Below are positions 50,101-57,973 of a DNA stretch of 64,000 nucleotides, piece after piece. The stretch lies in contig JBMNLX010000003.1 of NCBI GenBank assembly GCA_050953085.1, positions 124,001 through 188,000 on the forward strand. Reading direction: 5' to 3'. The translations under genes and the position numbers were made by a program. Within the stretch, counting starts at the first letter, position 1. Each line of letters begins with the position of its first letter. This DNA is from UBA3946 sp002385755 (lineage in GTDB: Bacteria > Bacillota_I > Bacilli_A > ML615J-28 > CAG-698). The notes below the pieces were generated by a model that did no database searches, was not told the origin of the DNA, and saw nothing but the letters and a program-made list of their open reading frames with translations.

Positions 50101-52393
50101 ATAGGGTGAATCCGTGCGTACTCACGTCGCAGACAAGCGCGGCGTATTGCAGGCTGGTGTAATTGCTTACGGAAATACCGCCGTCGTTATACAGGCAGAC
50201 AAGTTCCGCCGCTTCCTCATGGCCGCAGGCAGCCACTCCGCCCGCATAGACCGCGTTGGTCCCGGCGCCGGTGAAATCCAATAGTCCCTGGTTCGTCCAT
50301 TCGCCGAAACCGGATGCAAGCTCATACGCCCGTCCCCGGCTCATGCCGACTACGCCGCCGACGTATTGTCTTAAGCCGGAGGTGCTTAAACTGCTGACGT
50401 TTATTTCGCCAGCATTGGTGATCCAGCCTAAGAAATGGCGGACGTTCTGAGCGTTGACGACCTCGCCGATGATCCCGCCGGTCTTGATTTCCTTCGTCGC
50501 GTCCGAACTCACGACCGCGCCCGTCGAGCCGACGCCCGTGATCTCCATCGCGTTCAAGATATTATAGAGGCGCAGGGCCCGCGTTTCCAGGGTTTTTCCG
50601 ACGACGCCGCCGATGGCGTAGTCAATGACGACGTTGTGATCGGAGGAATAGGCGCGATTGGAACCGGCGTTGAAGGTCCCTTCGATATACACGCCCTCGA
50701 TCCTTCCTCCTGCTAGTCCGACAACGCCGCCGGCCGCCATCTCGCCGATCGAAGTGGCGCCAAGATCGGCGGTGAGGTCGACGGAGACGTCGAGGATCGA
50801 ACCGCCGTCCAAAACCGCGGCAATCAGGCCGATCCTAAATTCCGAGCTGTAATATGCAGCTGTGTCGGTGAGGGTCAACGATGCGTCATAAAAGACGATG
50901 TCGGATACGACCCCGCTCAAATATGTAAACATGCCGGTATGGTAGTTACCGTCGATGATGATGCCGTTGTTAAGCGCGAAACGGGAAATGTAGAAACGTC
51001 CGCCCGCGCCGTCGTCACCGCTCAGTTGCCCGGAAAACTCGATCGAAGGGGGCACGTACGCCGTCGGCGACACCTGGTTCATGTCGATGTCGTCAACCAG
51101 GCGGTAGTGGGATGATCGGAATGGTTTGTCGTGATAGACGGTGATGTAATTGAGGAGCTTCGCGAAGATGACCAGATCGCGCGCGTCGGCGATCAGATAC
51201 TCGTCCGTATCGTTATCGTATGCGAGTCCCAGAAGCGAAGGATAGCGGTCGTCGTCGTAATAAAACCAGCCCGGACGCAGGACCTCGGAGCCCGATTTCA
51301 GGGTTGCCGTTTCCTCGCCGGTCGCCAGGGTGTTGGGAGCAGTGACGGTGAAGTCGATTCCACCGATGTTGACGGTCAATTGATATACGTTCGCATCATA
51401 CGCCAGGTTAAGGGCCGTACCCCGGTTCGTGAACAACACCGGCTGGACCTCGAAACTGTTGATATAGGAGCCGTTGATGACGACTTTCGACACATAATAG
51501 GAATCAATGAAGATGCCGTCGTTTTCGAAAACAATGCCCGCGGCCTGGTAGTCGCCGCCGCCGGCGCCCACCGTCGCCCGCATCCGGATGCCGGCACGGA
51601 AGATGTCGTCGCGGTTGTCGATGACGTAGACGTTCTCGATGACGCCGTCCTCGGTGTTGTGTCCAACGAGGTTGGCGGCGCGGTAAATGCTCGTATGCTC
51701 CATCGTCAGCTCGAACGTAGGATTGATGATTCCGAGATTGCAGATCCGTCCGGCGTTGTAGGGGAACATCGCGTAATAAGGCGCCAGAGCCAGATCCTCC
51801 TGGTACTCCCCTTCGCCGTCGACGGTCGTCAAGAGGTCGTAGTCCGCGAAGTAAAGGTTGCTGATCTCAAACCCGCGGCCGTCGAAGGTCCCGGTGAAGA
51901 TGTTGTGCGGCTTCGCGCCGCTTAAAAGTTCAAAGGAATAACCGATCGGGATGAACTGCCGCGATTTCATCACCGCGTAATCGATGTCCTGACCCAGCAC
52001 GTAATCAAGGGAAAGGAGCACGCCGATGACCTCGGGCGACAGTTTCACGTTTTGCGTCGGGTCGGAGGTCATGTAGATCTGGTCGGGATGATAGCAGACA
52101 TCGATCGAGAAACGGTAAAGTTCCTCGGCGCTGTCGAAACGGATCTTCTTCCCCGCCGCGCCCGCTTCGATCTGGGCGGCCGTGGCGGTCGCGGTCGCGA
52201 TCGTCGCCCGGAATTCGGTATAGGAAATATAGGTATCGTCGGGCGTCGTCGGGATGATCGGGTCGAAGTCGTGGTTACCGAGGCGCTCACGCGGCACATA
52301 TTCCTGCTGCTCGTCAAGGATCCTTACCATCTGGACGGTGCTGACGAAAACGAACAGGCAGACGATCGTTAATGCGTATATCGCTCTTTTCAT
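46526..52393 (-). CDS. Giant exported surface protein with GLUG/beta-helix-like repeats (N-terminal 1,955 codons)
   Basis: Starts at the ATG at 52393 (MKRAIYALTIV), coupled to the previous stop as TGATG, with GGGGAGG nine bases upstream. A signal-like hydrophobic segment (ALTIVCLFVFVSTVQMV) is followed by a region with FTGTFDGRGFEISNLYF. From about residue 500 to 1250 many glycine turns recur (AAGGVVGLAGG, YAIGGVVGKT, IKTGGIIGEV, QYVGGVVGMSRGR, SSAGGVIGYG, AGGIIGATYV), as in GLUG-repeat or parallel beta-helix adhesins. Later parts are Ig-like. With the C-terminal piece the full protein would be about 2,450 residues. It is last in the SipW/TasA-like operon, so it is probably a matrix or adhesin component; function not proven. 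Confidence 0.75.
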   Translation of the reverse strand: MKRAIYALTIVCLFVFVSTVQMVRILDEQQEYVPRERLGNHDFDPIIPTTPDDTYISYTEFRATIATATATAAQIEAGAAGKKIRFDSAEELYRFSIDVCYHPDQIYMTSDPTQNVKLSPEVIGVLLSLDYVLGQDIDYAVMKSRQFIPIGYSFELLSGAKPHNIFTGTFDGRGFEISNLYFADYDLLTTVDGEGEYQEDLALAPYYAMFPYNAGRICNLGIINPTFELTMEHTSIYRAANLVGHNTEDGVIENVYVIDNRDDIFRAGIRMRATVGAGGGDYQAAGIVFENDGIFIDSYYVSKVVINGSYINSFEVQPVLFTNRGTALNLAYDANVYQLTVNIGGIDFTVTAPNTLATGEETATLKSGSEVLRPGWFYYDDDRYPSLLGLAYDNDTDEYLIADARDLVIFAKLLNYITVYHDKPFRSSHYRLVDDIDMNQVSPTAYVPPSIEFSGQLSGDDGAGGRFYISRFALNNGIIIDGNYHTGMFTYLSGVVSDIVFYDASLTLTDTAAYYSSEFRIGLIAAVLDGGSILDVSVDLTADLGATSIGEMAAGGVVGLAGGRIEGVYIEGTFNAGSNRAYSSDHNVVIDYAIGGVVGKTLETRALRLYNILNAMEITGVGSTGAVVSSDATKEIKTGGIIGEVVNAQNVRHFLGWITNAGEINVSSLSTSGLRQYVGGVVGMSRGRAYELASGFGEWTNQGLLDFTGAGTNAVYAGGVAACGHEEAAELVCLYNDGGISVSNYTSLQYAALVCDVSTHGFTLSQSTNYANFTINADADFRGVYHNPNASAPVLLRFVENEGDITYHDRTFNREVSIAAITLKENVDFLNVYNKGQITLYSITNNSYSLWIAGIAKTLSNNKYMRNCLNEGDIILANYNTPLTVSSGTTYTGNVYISGLVNLNYAGDLQNQDDSNRPVATYGIINSVNYGNLKSTYSSTIYGIKGQVNIFAGGVVTINRGSVQDVINMGNVTFANLSDLNSNLIDIDDNEYVAGSVKSFRGGITAGGVAAAVGAGTSRIYDSANSGEVLAVAKNYARAGGILAVCLYSEITAGSVPTSFLVNNIQSSILSNCINYGKISSVTKTIVEYSTKTTTSSATQYYADESDGTNSVTTTEGTNERPGIYSSAGGVIGYGLSVMRRMVNHGDVSSTDVAGGIIGATYVTGGSSTVTTTVSIDTAIHYGSVRAVNVEDRPSGQNNYDLINKVNMSYADISSYFYDPDDDFIFPHNTVAGDITRWPEGKRGIGGIFGRLQRGRNGEMTASGSGGNFDFIVNMDPNVDLIGRLDQVYEWSSTARYYIFPDCIYYSARINDTTQAVFTGYEYFYEDSRRQSNRLRYTYQVERINNERYRYEYVGGTWRRYTQQYVERFSETSIYATMYYAIGGTAYEKGRVESVVTSTLINAEWRDVSGSATVVSGGPYEEYSNPWRLSSTIETRFNRTQSNLDRNKYYRGKNIPMRLITENPYALHGEFVYAEDFEMRDDSTLLSNDEPITSYIYYVENGVLSDFFRPNRLYGMYVLSTSSGSTFGSVLPANTDLTDLYRLKEILPFDSDYETIDSTKRDPLSQDIRDSYTALLQTRYSDKSALLEEGQSIWLEEVGGSGTVLINPTINYNTRTITFELSLQQIISTQTTTTFRIASAVVPAMAMVAARIEDFDGGSYLSDLAGFVELLSADEGQVISSNAPPDMSFNADDYRDISSNTTIDLGYFTVYSQAAYSNTVFLTDDNYSTDYLVRLTLKPRLGGRRAKSAARRPSSSMELRARTLTTSLTPRTLAQTITVNFHRPANGCLRPVGTSASYIKLYYWNHRGRSRLLRTAGRASVSSSRDVLVHDDLQRRAPGGRLYDQIQVLSQRRAAAHELPVVRGGSSTAAILYLRHYSYDEMTYPPGASFTTYVNFGYDFDFENLSWSASAPRTIFAPYLDNRTYEVSYLDAIVLSPYHGRLPTLPSNPATDIVL

Positions 52394-53055
52394 CACCATG
52401 TTCCTCCCCACGGGGGATTATTGAGTCCCCAGTTTTCCTGCGGTCCCCGGTAAGCCTGGACCGCTTCCGTCCTGATTCCCATCTGGATCGAATAACCGAG
52501 CGGCCGGGTGTTGTAATGAACGCCGGGGAAATACGAGGCAACGAAGGAAATAATGTTCGCTTCGTTTGCGCTGACGCGCTGGACCTTCTGCTTGCAGTAA
52601 TAATAATCGTCGGCCTCGTTGTAATACCAGTTGGTTTGGTCGTAATAGAATTCCGTCCGTTCCGCGATGATCGGGATCTCCGTGCGGTTCCCGAGATAGT
52701 CGACCGTCGTTATCACCAGCTGGTCAAGCAGTTTTATCCGGATATAGGTGTCGACGTCACTTTCGACCACGACCCGCATCCGCACGTTCTCGATGAACTC
52801 GACGCTCTCGCGGTCGACGACGTTGACCTGGTACACGCCCTTTTTCTTGATATTGAGGGTGGGATTGATGACGACCTCGGACGCCGGGTATTCGTTTCCG
52901 CCCTTTTCGTAATAAAGTTCGGTCGAAACGTGCACCGTGCCGAGGACGACGTTGTTTCCCGCGCTGCCGATATCCAGCAGAAAAGCGGTGATCAGCGTTC
53001 CCAGCAATACCAGGATGAATGCGATCATGGCGATGATGATGTATTGTTTTCTCAT
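52393..53055 (-). CDS. Secreted TasA/camelysin-like small subunit (fourth)
   Basis: Exported protein of 220 residues. The N terminus RKQYIIIAMIAFILVLLG then TLITAFLLDIGSAGNNVVLG has the layout of SipW-dependent substrates: hydrophobic helix, then a small-residue cleavage zone, then the first strand of a beta sandwich. It lacks the AW motif of the other three. The body includes NPTLNIKKKGVYQVNVVD, MRVVVESDVDTYIRIKLLDQ and a tyrosine-rich patch (FYYDQTNWYYNEADDYYY). An intra-operon terminator lies just upstream, suggesting lower expression than the upstream subunits. Assignment rests on context and architecture. Confidence 0.6.
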   Translation of the reverse strand: MRKQYIIIAMIAFILVLLGTLITAFLLDIGSAGNNVVLGTVHVSTELYYEKGGNEYPASEVVINPTLNIKKKGVYQVNVVDRESVEFIENVRMRVVVESDVDTYIRIKLLDQLVITTVDYLGNRTEIPIIAERTEFYYDQTNWYYNEADDYYYCKQKVQRVSANEANIISFVASYFPGVHYNTRPLGYSIQMGIRTEAVQAYRGPQENWGLNNPPWGGTW

Positions 53056-53073
53056 GCAGAACCGCCCCTTTAG

Positions 53074-53109
53074 AAAAAACAGATATCTTGCTTCTTAAGA
53101 TATCCTGTT
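53074..53109 (-). terminator. Intra-operon terminator or attenuator
   Basis: Stem about 12 bp with one bulge (53078-53090 with 53097-53110, AAGATATC core), then TTTTTTCTA on the minus strand. It directly follows the stop of the 53110-53706 gene, with about 50 bases to the next gene and no new promoter visible. Confidence 0.75.
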
Positions 53110-53706
53110 TTAGTAAGTCTGATCCAGCCTCACGATGAAATTGGTGATCGTCAGCGATTCGTATCGGAATTCCGCTGAAATCGTTTCGTTTATTTTGATT
53201 AGGAAATTGAATTCGTAGGTGTCCCCTTCGGCCAGGAACAACTCCGTAAAAAGCTCCAAATCGCCGTTGACGAAGGCCAGGTCTTTGGTTTCCGGGTCGG
53301 TGAAGGACACGGAAAAGCCTTCGTACATGCCGGCGGCGGTGGCGATGATGTCGTTGATCGATATCGACAGGATTCCGTCGACCGTCCCCATGTTCCTGAC
53401 GACGAGCCGGTAGGTATAGATTTGACCGGGAATTACGTTGGTAAACTCGATTCCGGCCGTGGTGATCTCGGCGTACGTTCCGTCGTCGAGTTCGCCGTCG
53501 AAATCGGAGTCAAGCCCGTAGTAGAGATTGCATCGGGCTCGCAGCGCGCCGGTGGTGATGACGACCGGCTCGGTCTTTTCGCTCACCATGAACCAAGCGA
53601 GGACGATGACGACGGTAAGAAAAAAAGCGACGATGACGGTAAAAATGCTGTAAAGCAATGTCCTTTTCAAGTCGCCGTCACTTCCCTTTTTTCTTGATTT
53701 CCACAT
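53110..53706 (-). CDS. Secreted TasA/camelysin-like small subunit (third)
   Basis: Exported protein of up to 198 residues. The signal region RTLLYSIFTVIVAFFLTVVI then VLAWFMVSEKTEPVVITTG carries the A-W/F cleavage-zone motif of SipW-dependent proteins. The mature part has YRLVVRNMGTVDGILSISI, the between-strand block typical of TasA/CalY-like sandwiches. The ATG at 53706 overlaps the SipW gene by 29 bases and lacks a ribosome site; a TTG at 53670 after AGGGAAGTGA is a good alternative start. A dimer or fibre role is inferred from family and operon. Confidence 0.68.
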   Translation of the reverse strand: MWKSRKKGSDGDLKRTLLYSIFTVIVAFFLTVVIVLAWFMVSEKTEPVVITTGALRARCNLYYGLDSDFDGELDDGTYAEITTAGIEFTNVIPGQIYTYRLVVRNMGTVDGILSISINDIIATAAGMYEGFSVSFTDPETKDLAFVNGDLELFTELFLAEGDTYEFNFLIKINETISAEFRYESLTITNFIVRLDQTY

Positions 53707-54124
53707 AAAGTTGCCGGCCGACGACGTAAAGCAGGACGACCGACAAGATGATCAAAAGCGGATACCGGCTCTTAAACAGGATGCCGGCGAAAGGAATCTG
53801 GAAGACCATCACGCCGATCACGTCCGTCAATGGGCGCGGTGCGTCGGGATTGTCGTTGGCGTCCCCCTTGGTCACGACATAATCGTCCCCGATTTCCACC
53901 ACCCGATGCAAAAGCGGGTAGCCGGCGGTCTTCACCGCGATGATCGACCCCTTTTCATACTTCCCGTCCGTTTTCACATACACAAGGGCATATTTCCGGA
54001 TGGCCGGCGCCATGCTGTCCGAGGCCACGACATAATGCCTGATCCCGAAAAGCTGCACCACCGCTGTCACCGCCAAAAACACCAACAGCAGCACCAGCGG
54101 GACGGCCAGAACCTTCTTTATCAT
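53678..54124 (-). CDS. sipW: Signal peptidase I, SipW/ER type
   Basis: Membrane signal peptidase of 148 residues with an N-terminal and a C-terminal membrane segment. The catalytic serine is Ser37 in VVASDSMAPAI and the general base is His73 in YPLLHRVVEIGDD, the Ser-His arrangement of SipW and ER enzymes instead of the Ser-Lys of ordinary SipS. KGDANDNPD supplies the conserved acidic box. In Bacillus SipW processes TasA, TapA and camelysin. Its start overlaps the upstream subunit stop by four bases (ATGA), tying it to those substrates. Confidence 0.92.
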   Translation of the reverse strand: MIKKVLAVPLVLLLVFLAVTAVVQLFGIRHYVVASDSMAPAIRKYALVYVKTDGKYEKGSIIAVKTAGYPLLHRVVEIGDDYVVTKGDANDNPDAPRPLTDVIGVMVFQIPFAGILFKSRYPLLIILSVVLLYVVGRQLYVEIKKKGK

Positions 54125-54710
54125 GTCCCGGATGAGGCGGGCAGGCCGGTCGAGAAGTTGATTTCATCCTGGTCGAGCGTCGCCCAATCGACGAAGTCGC
54201 CTTGCTTGGCCTCGAACACGAGGGTGATCGTGAAAGACGAACCGCTAAAGTCGTTTCCAACCTTACTGCCGTCCAGCTCGATGCCCGTGATCACCGTGAT
54301 CGAGGTGACGGTGGTCGGAATCAGGTATTTCCCGTTATCCTCCACGGTATCGCTGCCGCGGTAGTAATAATACCCGTCTGATAGCACCCAGCCCGTCCCA
54401 ATCGTCAGATTGACGTAATCGGAACCGTCGCCCCCAGATACTCGGATGTGATTTCGATTTTGAACCGCAGTTCGGTCCGGATCGTCGAAGTGTTGGTCAA
54501 TTTGTACGGGGTGGTGACGACATTCTCCCCGGGTACGACGTAGTTGGTGCTGACTGCGCCCGACCACTCAAAGGAAACGTCCCCGAGGGTGAAATCCGTC
54601 GGCCCGGTCGTGGCGGTATCGGTCAGCCAGGCGACGATCAGGTTGGCCGTGAGCGCGGCTATGGCGAGAAAAAGCAACGTTAAGATGGCGATGAACTTCT
54701 TCTTTCCCAT
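54121..54710 (-). pseudogene. Secreted TasA/camelysin-like small subunit (second), frameshifted
   Basis: The first 100 codons from the ATG at 54710 give a clear SipW-dependent signal (ILTLLFLAIAALTANLIVAW then LTDTATTGPTDFTLGDVSFE) and LTNTSTIRTELRFKIEITSE. The frame then breaks at a run of five G (54433-54437 on the opposite strand as C5). In the next frame the protein continues as GSDYVNLTIGTGWVLSDGYY to NFSTGLPASSGT at 54121. One more G would restore a 196-residue protein ending exactly at the SipW coupling ATGA. It may be a sequencing or assembly error at the homopolymer, or a real inactivation or phase switch. Confidence 0.78.
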
Positions 54711-54711
54711 A

Positions 54712-55362
54712 TTATTCTCCCGTGATGTTGAAGATTATGTTGATTGCGGCGATGGAAAGGATCCCGCCCTGATAGCCCAGGGCTTCGGTATTCTGATCAT
54801 ATACGAGGATGAATTCCAGCACCCGCGTCTGATTCGCCGAAAATTCCAGATCGTCGAATATCTGAAAATCGTGATTGGCATCGATGATGTTGTTCAAACG
54901 GTACAGGTTTAATTCCTGGCCGTGCCGGATGACCGGCTCTTCCGGTTCGACCGCCACGGGATAATCCGTGCCGTCGAGGACGAACTTCCCCCCGTCCAGG
55001 AAAAAGACGTCGAGCATGTCGTAACCTTCGTTTTCGTTCTCGCTGAACACGCCGAGCATCCAGATGTCTGCGGTCACGGGATGATTGCCGTTGTTGGTTA
55101 TGGACAGGCGGAAATACAAGCGGTCGTTGGGGAGGGTGTTATGGAAAAGCTCGTAGACGTCGGCAGCGGAAACCGCCTCGGTATACTCGTCGTCGTTCCT
55201 TTTGATATCCAGCCTTAGATCCGCCGAATAATTGTTGACGTTGACCACAAACTGCTGCACCCGCACCGCCGGTGTCAGCGTGATCCAGGCGTAGACCACG
55301 CCGAACAGCAGAAGTAAGGCCGCCGCGAACAGTAAAACCGAATTAATCAAGTTTTTTTTCAT
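54712..55362 (-). CDS. Secreted TasA/camelysin-like small subunit (first)
   Basis: Exported protein of 216 residues, first gene of the operon. The signal region NSVLLFAAALLLLFGVVYAW then ITLTPAVRVQQFVVNVNNYS shows the YAW-x-T cleavage-zone motif of SipW-dependent proteins. The mature domain includes RLSITNNGNHPVTADIWMLG, the typical strand-turn of camelysin-like sandwiches, and a hydrophobic C-terminal strand (GGILSIAAINIIFNI). GGGGAG precedes the ATG and a good sigma-A promoter lies 45-73 bases upstream. It is probably the most abundantly made subunit. Confidence 0.7.
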   Translation of the reverse strand: MKKNLINSVLLFAAALLLLFGVVYAWITLTPAVRVQQFVVNVNNYSADLRLDIKRNDDEYTEAVSAADVYELFHNTLPNDRLYFRLSITNNGNHPVTADIWMLGVFSENENEGYDMLDVFFLDGGKFVLDGTDYPVAVEPEEPVIRHGQELNLYRLNNIIDANHDFQIFDDLEFSANQTRVLEFILVYDQNTEALGYQGGILSIAAINIIFNITGE

Positions 55363-55406
55363 GCCGGACTCCCCAAAAGAATTCGCCGCCGTTACGCATC
55401 ATGTAT

Positions 55407-55435
55407 ATTATATAAAAATTTTTCCATATTTTCAA
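55407..55435 (-). promoter_or_regulatory. Sigma-A promoter of the SipW/fibre operon
   Basis: Minus-strand TTGAAA (55430-55435), 17-base spacer, TATAAT (55407-55412). The region upstream is very A/T-rich, which would suit an UP element or a nucleoid/matrix regulator. Confidence 0.78.
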
Positions 55436-55515
55436 TTATTTTTTTAATTTGACAATAAAAAACGAAAAATCCGTCATTTTTCCCGCCTAAACAAAGCCGC
55501 CCGGACCTCCTTATA

Positions 55516-55540
55516 TAACAAAAAAGCCGGCGTTGCCGGC
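55516..55540 (-). terminator. Rho-independent terminator after DUF368 gene
   Basis: Stem GCCGGC/GCCGGC (55526-55531 and 55535-55540) with a three-base loop, then TTTTTTGTTAT on the minus strand. Confidence 0.88.
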
Positions 55541-55548
55541 AGAATTTT

Positions 55549-56454
55549 TTATTCCGTTGTGTCCGCGCCCTTCTTCTCGTCGAAGCGGGTCAGATAATTG
55601 ACAAGATACGCGCTTACGATAATCGCAAGCACCCCGACCGCCCATTCCCAAAAACCGCTTCCCTTGATCGCTTCGCCGTATTCCCGGTACATCCCGTAAA
55701 TGATCGCGAAGGGCGAAGCAATGAGCAGTCCGAAAATCGCGTGATAGACGGTCCGCGGATATCTGGCAAGCATGGCCTTGATGATCTTGGCGATGATGAT
55801 GATGCCCGCGATCACACCCAAGGCAAACGGTAGCAGCATCACGCCCGCATTCACCATCCCGGGAAAATCGATGGTGGTGAAGGCGGCGATGAAGTTGCCG
55901 ATCAGGCCTTCCCAGATGAAATCGTAATAACCGAAGGCAAGCAAAATCATCGAACCGCTCACGCCGGGGATGACCATCGCGGCGGCGGCGATGACGGAAA
56001 GGAAGAAAATAATGATCGCGGTTTGAAAATCGTAATCGACCGCGCTCGGGGTCTTTCCCTTCAGGAAAGAAACGACGATCACGATGATCGCGCAGGCAAA
56101 AAAGGCGATGAGGTCGGCCGGTTTGCCCTTACCCTCCGCGGCCTTGGCGCGGATGCTGGGGATCGCGCCGATGATGAGTCCGACGAAGAACATCGTCGTC
56201 GGGATTGGGAAATTACCAAGCAAAAAGATGATCAGCTTGACGGCAATGATGACACCGACGATCACGCCTAAAAAGAGCGCCCACACGTCCTTGAGCGCGC
56301 GCAGCGGTCGTCTCAGAATATCGCTCAACGCGCCGATCAGGCGCTCGTAAACGTTCAAAATGACGGCCATCGTGCCGCCGCTGAACCCGGGAATGACGTT
56401 TGCGGCCCCAATCGGGATTCCCTTGATAAAATCCGTGACCAGTTTTTTAACCAT
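55549..56454 (-). CDS. DUF368 family membrane protein
   Basis: Membrane protein of 301 residues with about eight to nine transmembrane segments. The family opening FIKGIPIGAANVIPGFSGGT is present, repeated in the second half as AAMVIPGVSGSMILLAFGYY, indicating an internal duplication. Members of the DUF368 (PopT-like) group are implicated in recycling polyprenyl-phosphate across the membrane for cell-wall synthesis. The ATG at 56454 has AAAGGGAG upstream. It ends at a strong terminator. Confidence 0.9.
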   Translation of the reverse strand: MVKKLVTDFIKGIPIGAANVIPGFSGGTMAVILNVYERLIGALSDILRRPLRALKDVWALFLGVIVGVIIAVKLIIFLLGNFPIPTTMFFVGLIIGAIPSIRAKAAEGKGKPADLIAFFACAIIVIVVSFLKGKTPSAVDYDFQTAIIIFFLSVIAAAAMVIPGVSGSMILLAFGYYDFIWEGLIGNFIAAFTTIDFPGMVNAGVMLLPFALGVIAGIIIIAKIIKAMLARYPRTVYHAIFGLLIASPFAIIYGMYREYGEAIKGSGFWEWAVGVLAIIVSAYLVNYLTRFDEKKGADTTE

Positions 56455-56499
56455 GCTTTCTCCCTTTCGGTGCAATCATTATATCACAATCGCATGCCT

Positions 56500-57153
56500 T
56501 TAAAAACTCTTTTCGTTCGTCCGATCCGGCGGTCCCTCATGCGTAAACTTTCTCAAAAGCCTTTCCAGGTATTTGTGTCCGTATGCCCGAGCATCGAGCG
56601 TAAGCAGGATGACGACCATAAAGGCCCCGAGCGCGTTCATGATGAGGTCGATCACCACTTCCGACCTTGCGGGGGAATATGATCCGGCCGGCATGACGGT
56701 GCGAACAAGGACGTATTCGACGATTTCCCAGATGCCGACGCAAAAGCCCGCGAAAAACAACCCGTAGGTCAAAAGCAGTGAGAACTTCAGAAAACCGACG
56801 TTGTCGAGCCGCGTCGCGATGAAGATCCCGAGCAGGACTAATAGCGCCCCGGCTAGGAAGTGCGTGAAATCGTCGTACCAGGAGATGATCCGGTAAAAGC
56901 CGAGGATGATCCCGAGCAAGATTGTAAGGACGAGAAAATAATAATAGACGATCACGACGACATTCGGGATCCTGACCTTCAGAAGCGCCGCGATGAGGTT
57001 GGGAAGCCAGGCGGAAGCGACGAGTCCCGCCGCAGCGAGCAGTTTGTAATTATACATGCCTTCCCGGGCGAAATAAATGATGAGCCATATCGCCACCGCG
57101 GTAATGATCATTAAGAATAAACGAGGATAATCGAGGATGATTTTCTTCTTCAT
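56500..57153 (-). CDS. YjdF-like (DUF2238) membrane protein
   Basis: Membrane protein of 217 residues with six hydrophobic segments. The conserved polar motifs of the family lie between helices: SWYDDFTHFLAGALLV (the D-x-x-x-H motif), GIWEIVEYVLVRT and VVIDLIMNALGAFMVV (D-x-x-x-N). Function unknown in the family. The ATG at 57153 is taken; the open frame reaches back into the hydrolase gene but without coding character. It is followed by a 45-base gap to the DUF368 gene. Confidence 0.78.
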   Translation of the reverse strand: MKKKIILDYPRLFLMIITAVAIWLIIYFAREGMYNYKLLAAAGLVASAWLPNLIAALLKVRIPNVVVIVYYYFLVLTILLGIILGFYRIISWYDDFTHFLAGALLVLLGIFIATRLDNVGFLKFSLLLTYGLFFAGFCVGIWEIVEYVLVRTVMPAGSYSPARSEVVIDLIMNALGAFMVVILLTLDARAYGHKYLERLLRKFTHEGPPDRTNEKSF

Positions 57154-57194
57154 ATCCCTATTATTTTCCGGGAACGGAAAAAAATACGGAAAAA

Positions 57195-57950
57195 TCAGGC
57201 GTCGAGGAAAGCAAGGATATCCCTGACGATTTCCTCGCTGGCGCGGGACAGGAGCATCAGGTGCGAATGGTTCTCGTAGATCTCCAATACCGTGTTTTCG
57301 TGCCGGCACAGCGCGCGCATCATCCGGACCGATTCCTTGGGCACGAGTTGGTCGAGACGCCCCCAGGCGATGAAGCAGGGGACGTTGATTTCGGTGGTTC
57401 CCTCGTTCGCCGTCTTGATCAGGGTCTTGAAATTCTGGTAAACCTTTCGCAAATACCTCTTCATATATTTCTCGCGGACGATCTTCAGGGCCTTGAAATC
57501 GTCGGAAAACATCGTCTTCAGTTTATCCTTGTAATAGCTGACGCCCTCGCGGTCGCGTTTGAAGTACGCCTTCTCCATCGCGTAGAAGTTCTTGACAAGA
57601 TAGCGGATCTTCGAAAAGGGCATATAGAAATTAAAATATTTATTCGCCGGGGCCAGAAGCACGAGCTTATTAACCGAATGGCGCTGGGCAAGATAGGCCG
57701 AAAGCGCGCCGCCGAGCGAAAAACCGATCACATCGACGCTGGGAGAGGAGGCGGTCAGTTCCCAGATCTTGTCCTCGATTAGCGCCAGCGTTCCTTCCGC
57801 TGTGAAATCGTGATAACTCTCATCCGCGCCGTGCCCGGGATAGACGGGAATTTCGATCCGGGCGTATCGTTCCTTTAGATGGGGAAGCAGGGGTGTGAAA
57901 TCCCCCGGGTCCGACAAAAACCCGTGCAATAACAACACCGCTTTTTCCAT
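57195..57950 (-). CDS. Alpha/beta hydrolase (carboxylesterase/monoglyceride lipase-like)
   Basis: Soluble serine hydrolase of 251 residues. The oxyanion region is VLLLHGFLSDPGDF, the nucleophile elbow is VIGFSLGGALSAYL with Ser78, the acid is probably in AWGRLDQLVPKESV and the base in ENHSHLMLLSRA. The size and layout match Est30-type carboxylesterases. The substrate (acyl esters or monoglycerides) is inferred. It sits between the DUF554 and YjdF-like genes on the same strand. Confidence 0.88.
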   Translation of the reverse strand: MEKAVLLLHGFLSDPGDFTPLLPHLKERYARIEIPVYPGHGADESYHDFTAEGTLALIEDKIWELTASSPSVDVIGFSLGGALSAYLAQRHSVNKLVLLAPANKYFNFYMPFSKIRYLVKNFYAMEKAYFKRDREGVSYYKDKLKTMFSDDFKALKIVREKYMKRYLRKVYQNFKTLIKTANEGTTEINVPCFIAWGRLDQLVPKESVRMMRALCRHENTVLEIYENHSHLMLLSRASEEIVRDILAFLDA

Positions 57951-57973
57951 GACTTTCTCCTCCCAAATGCTAT

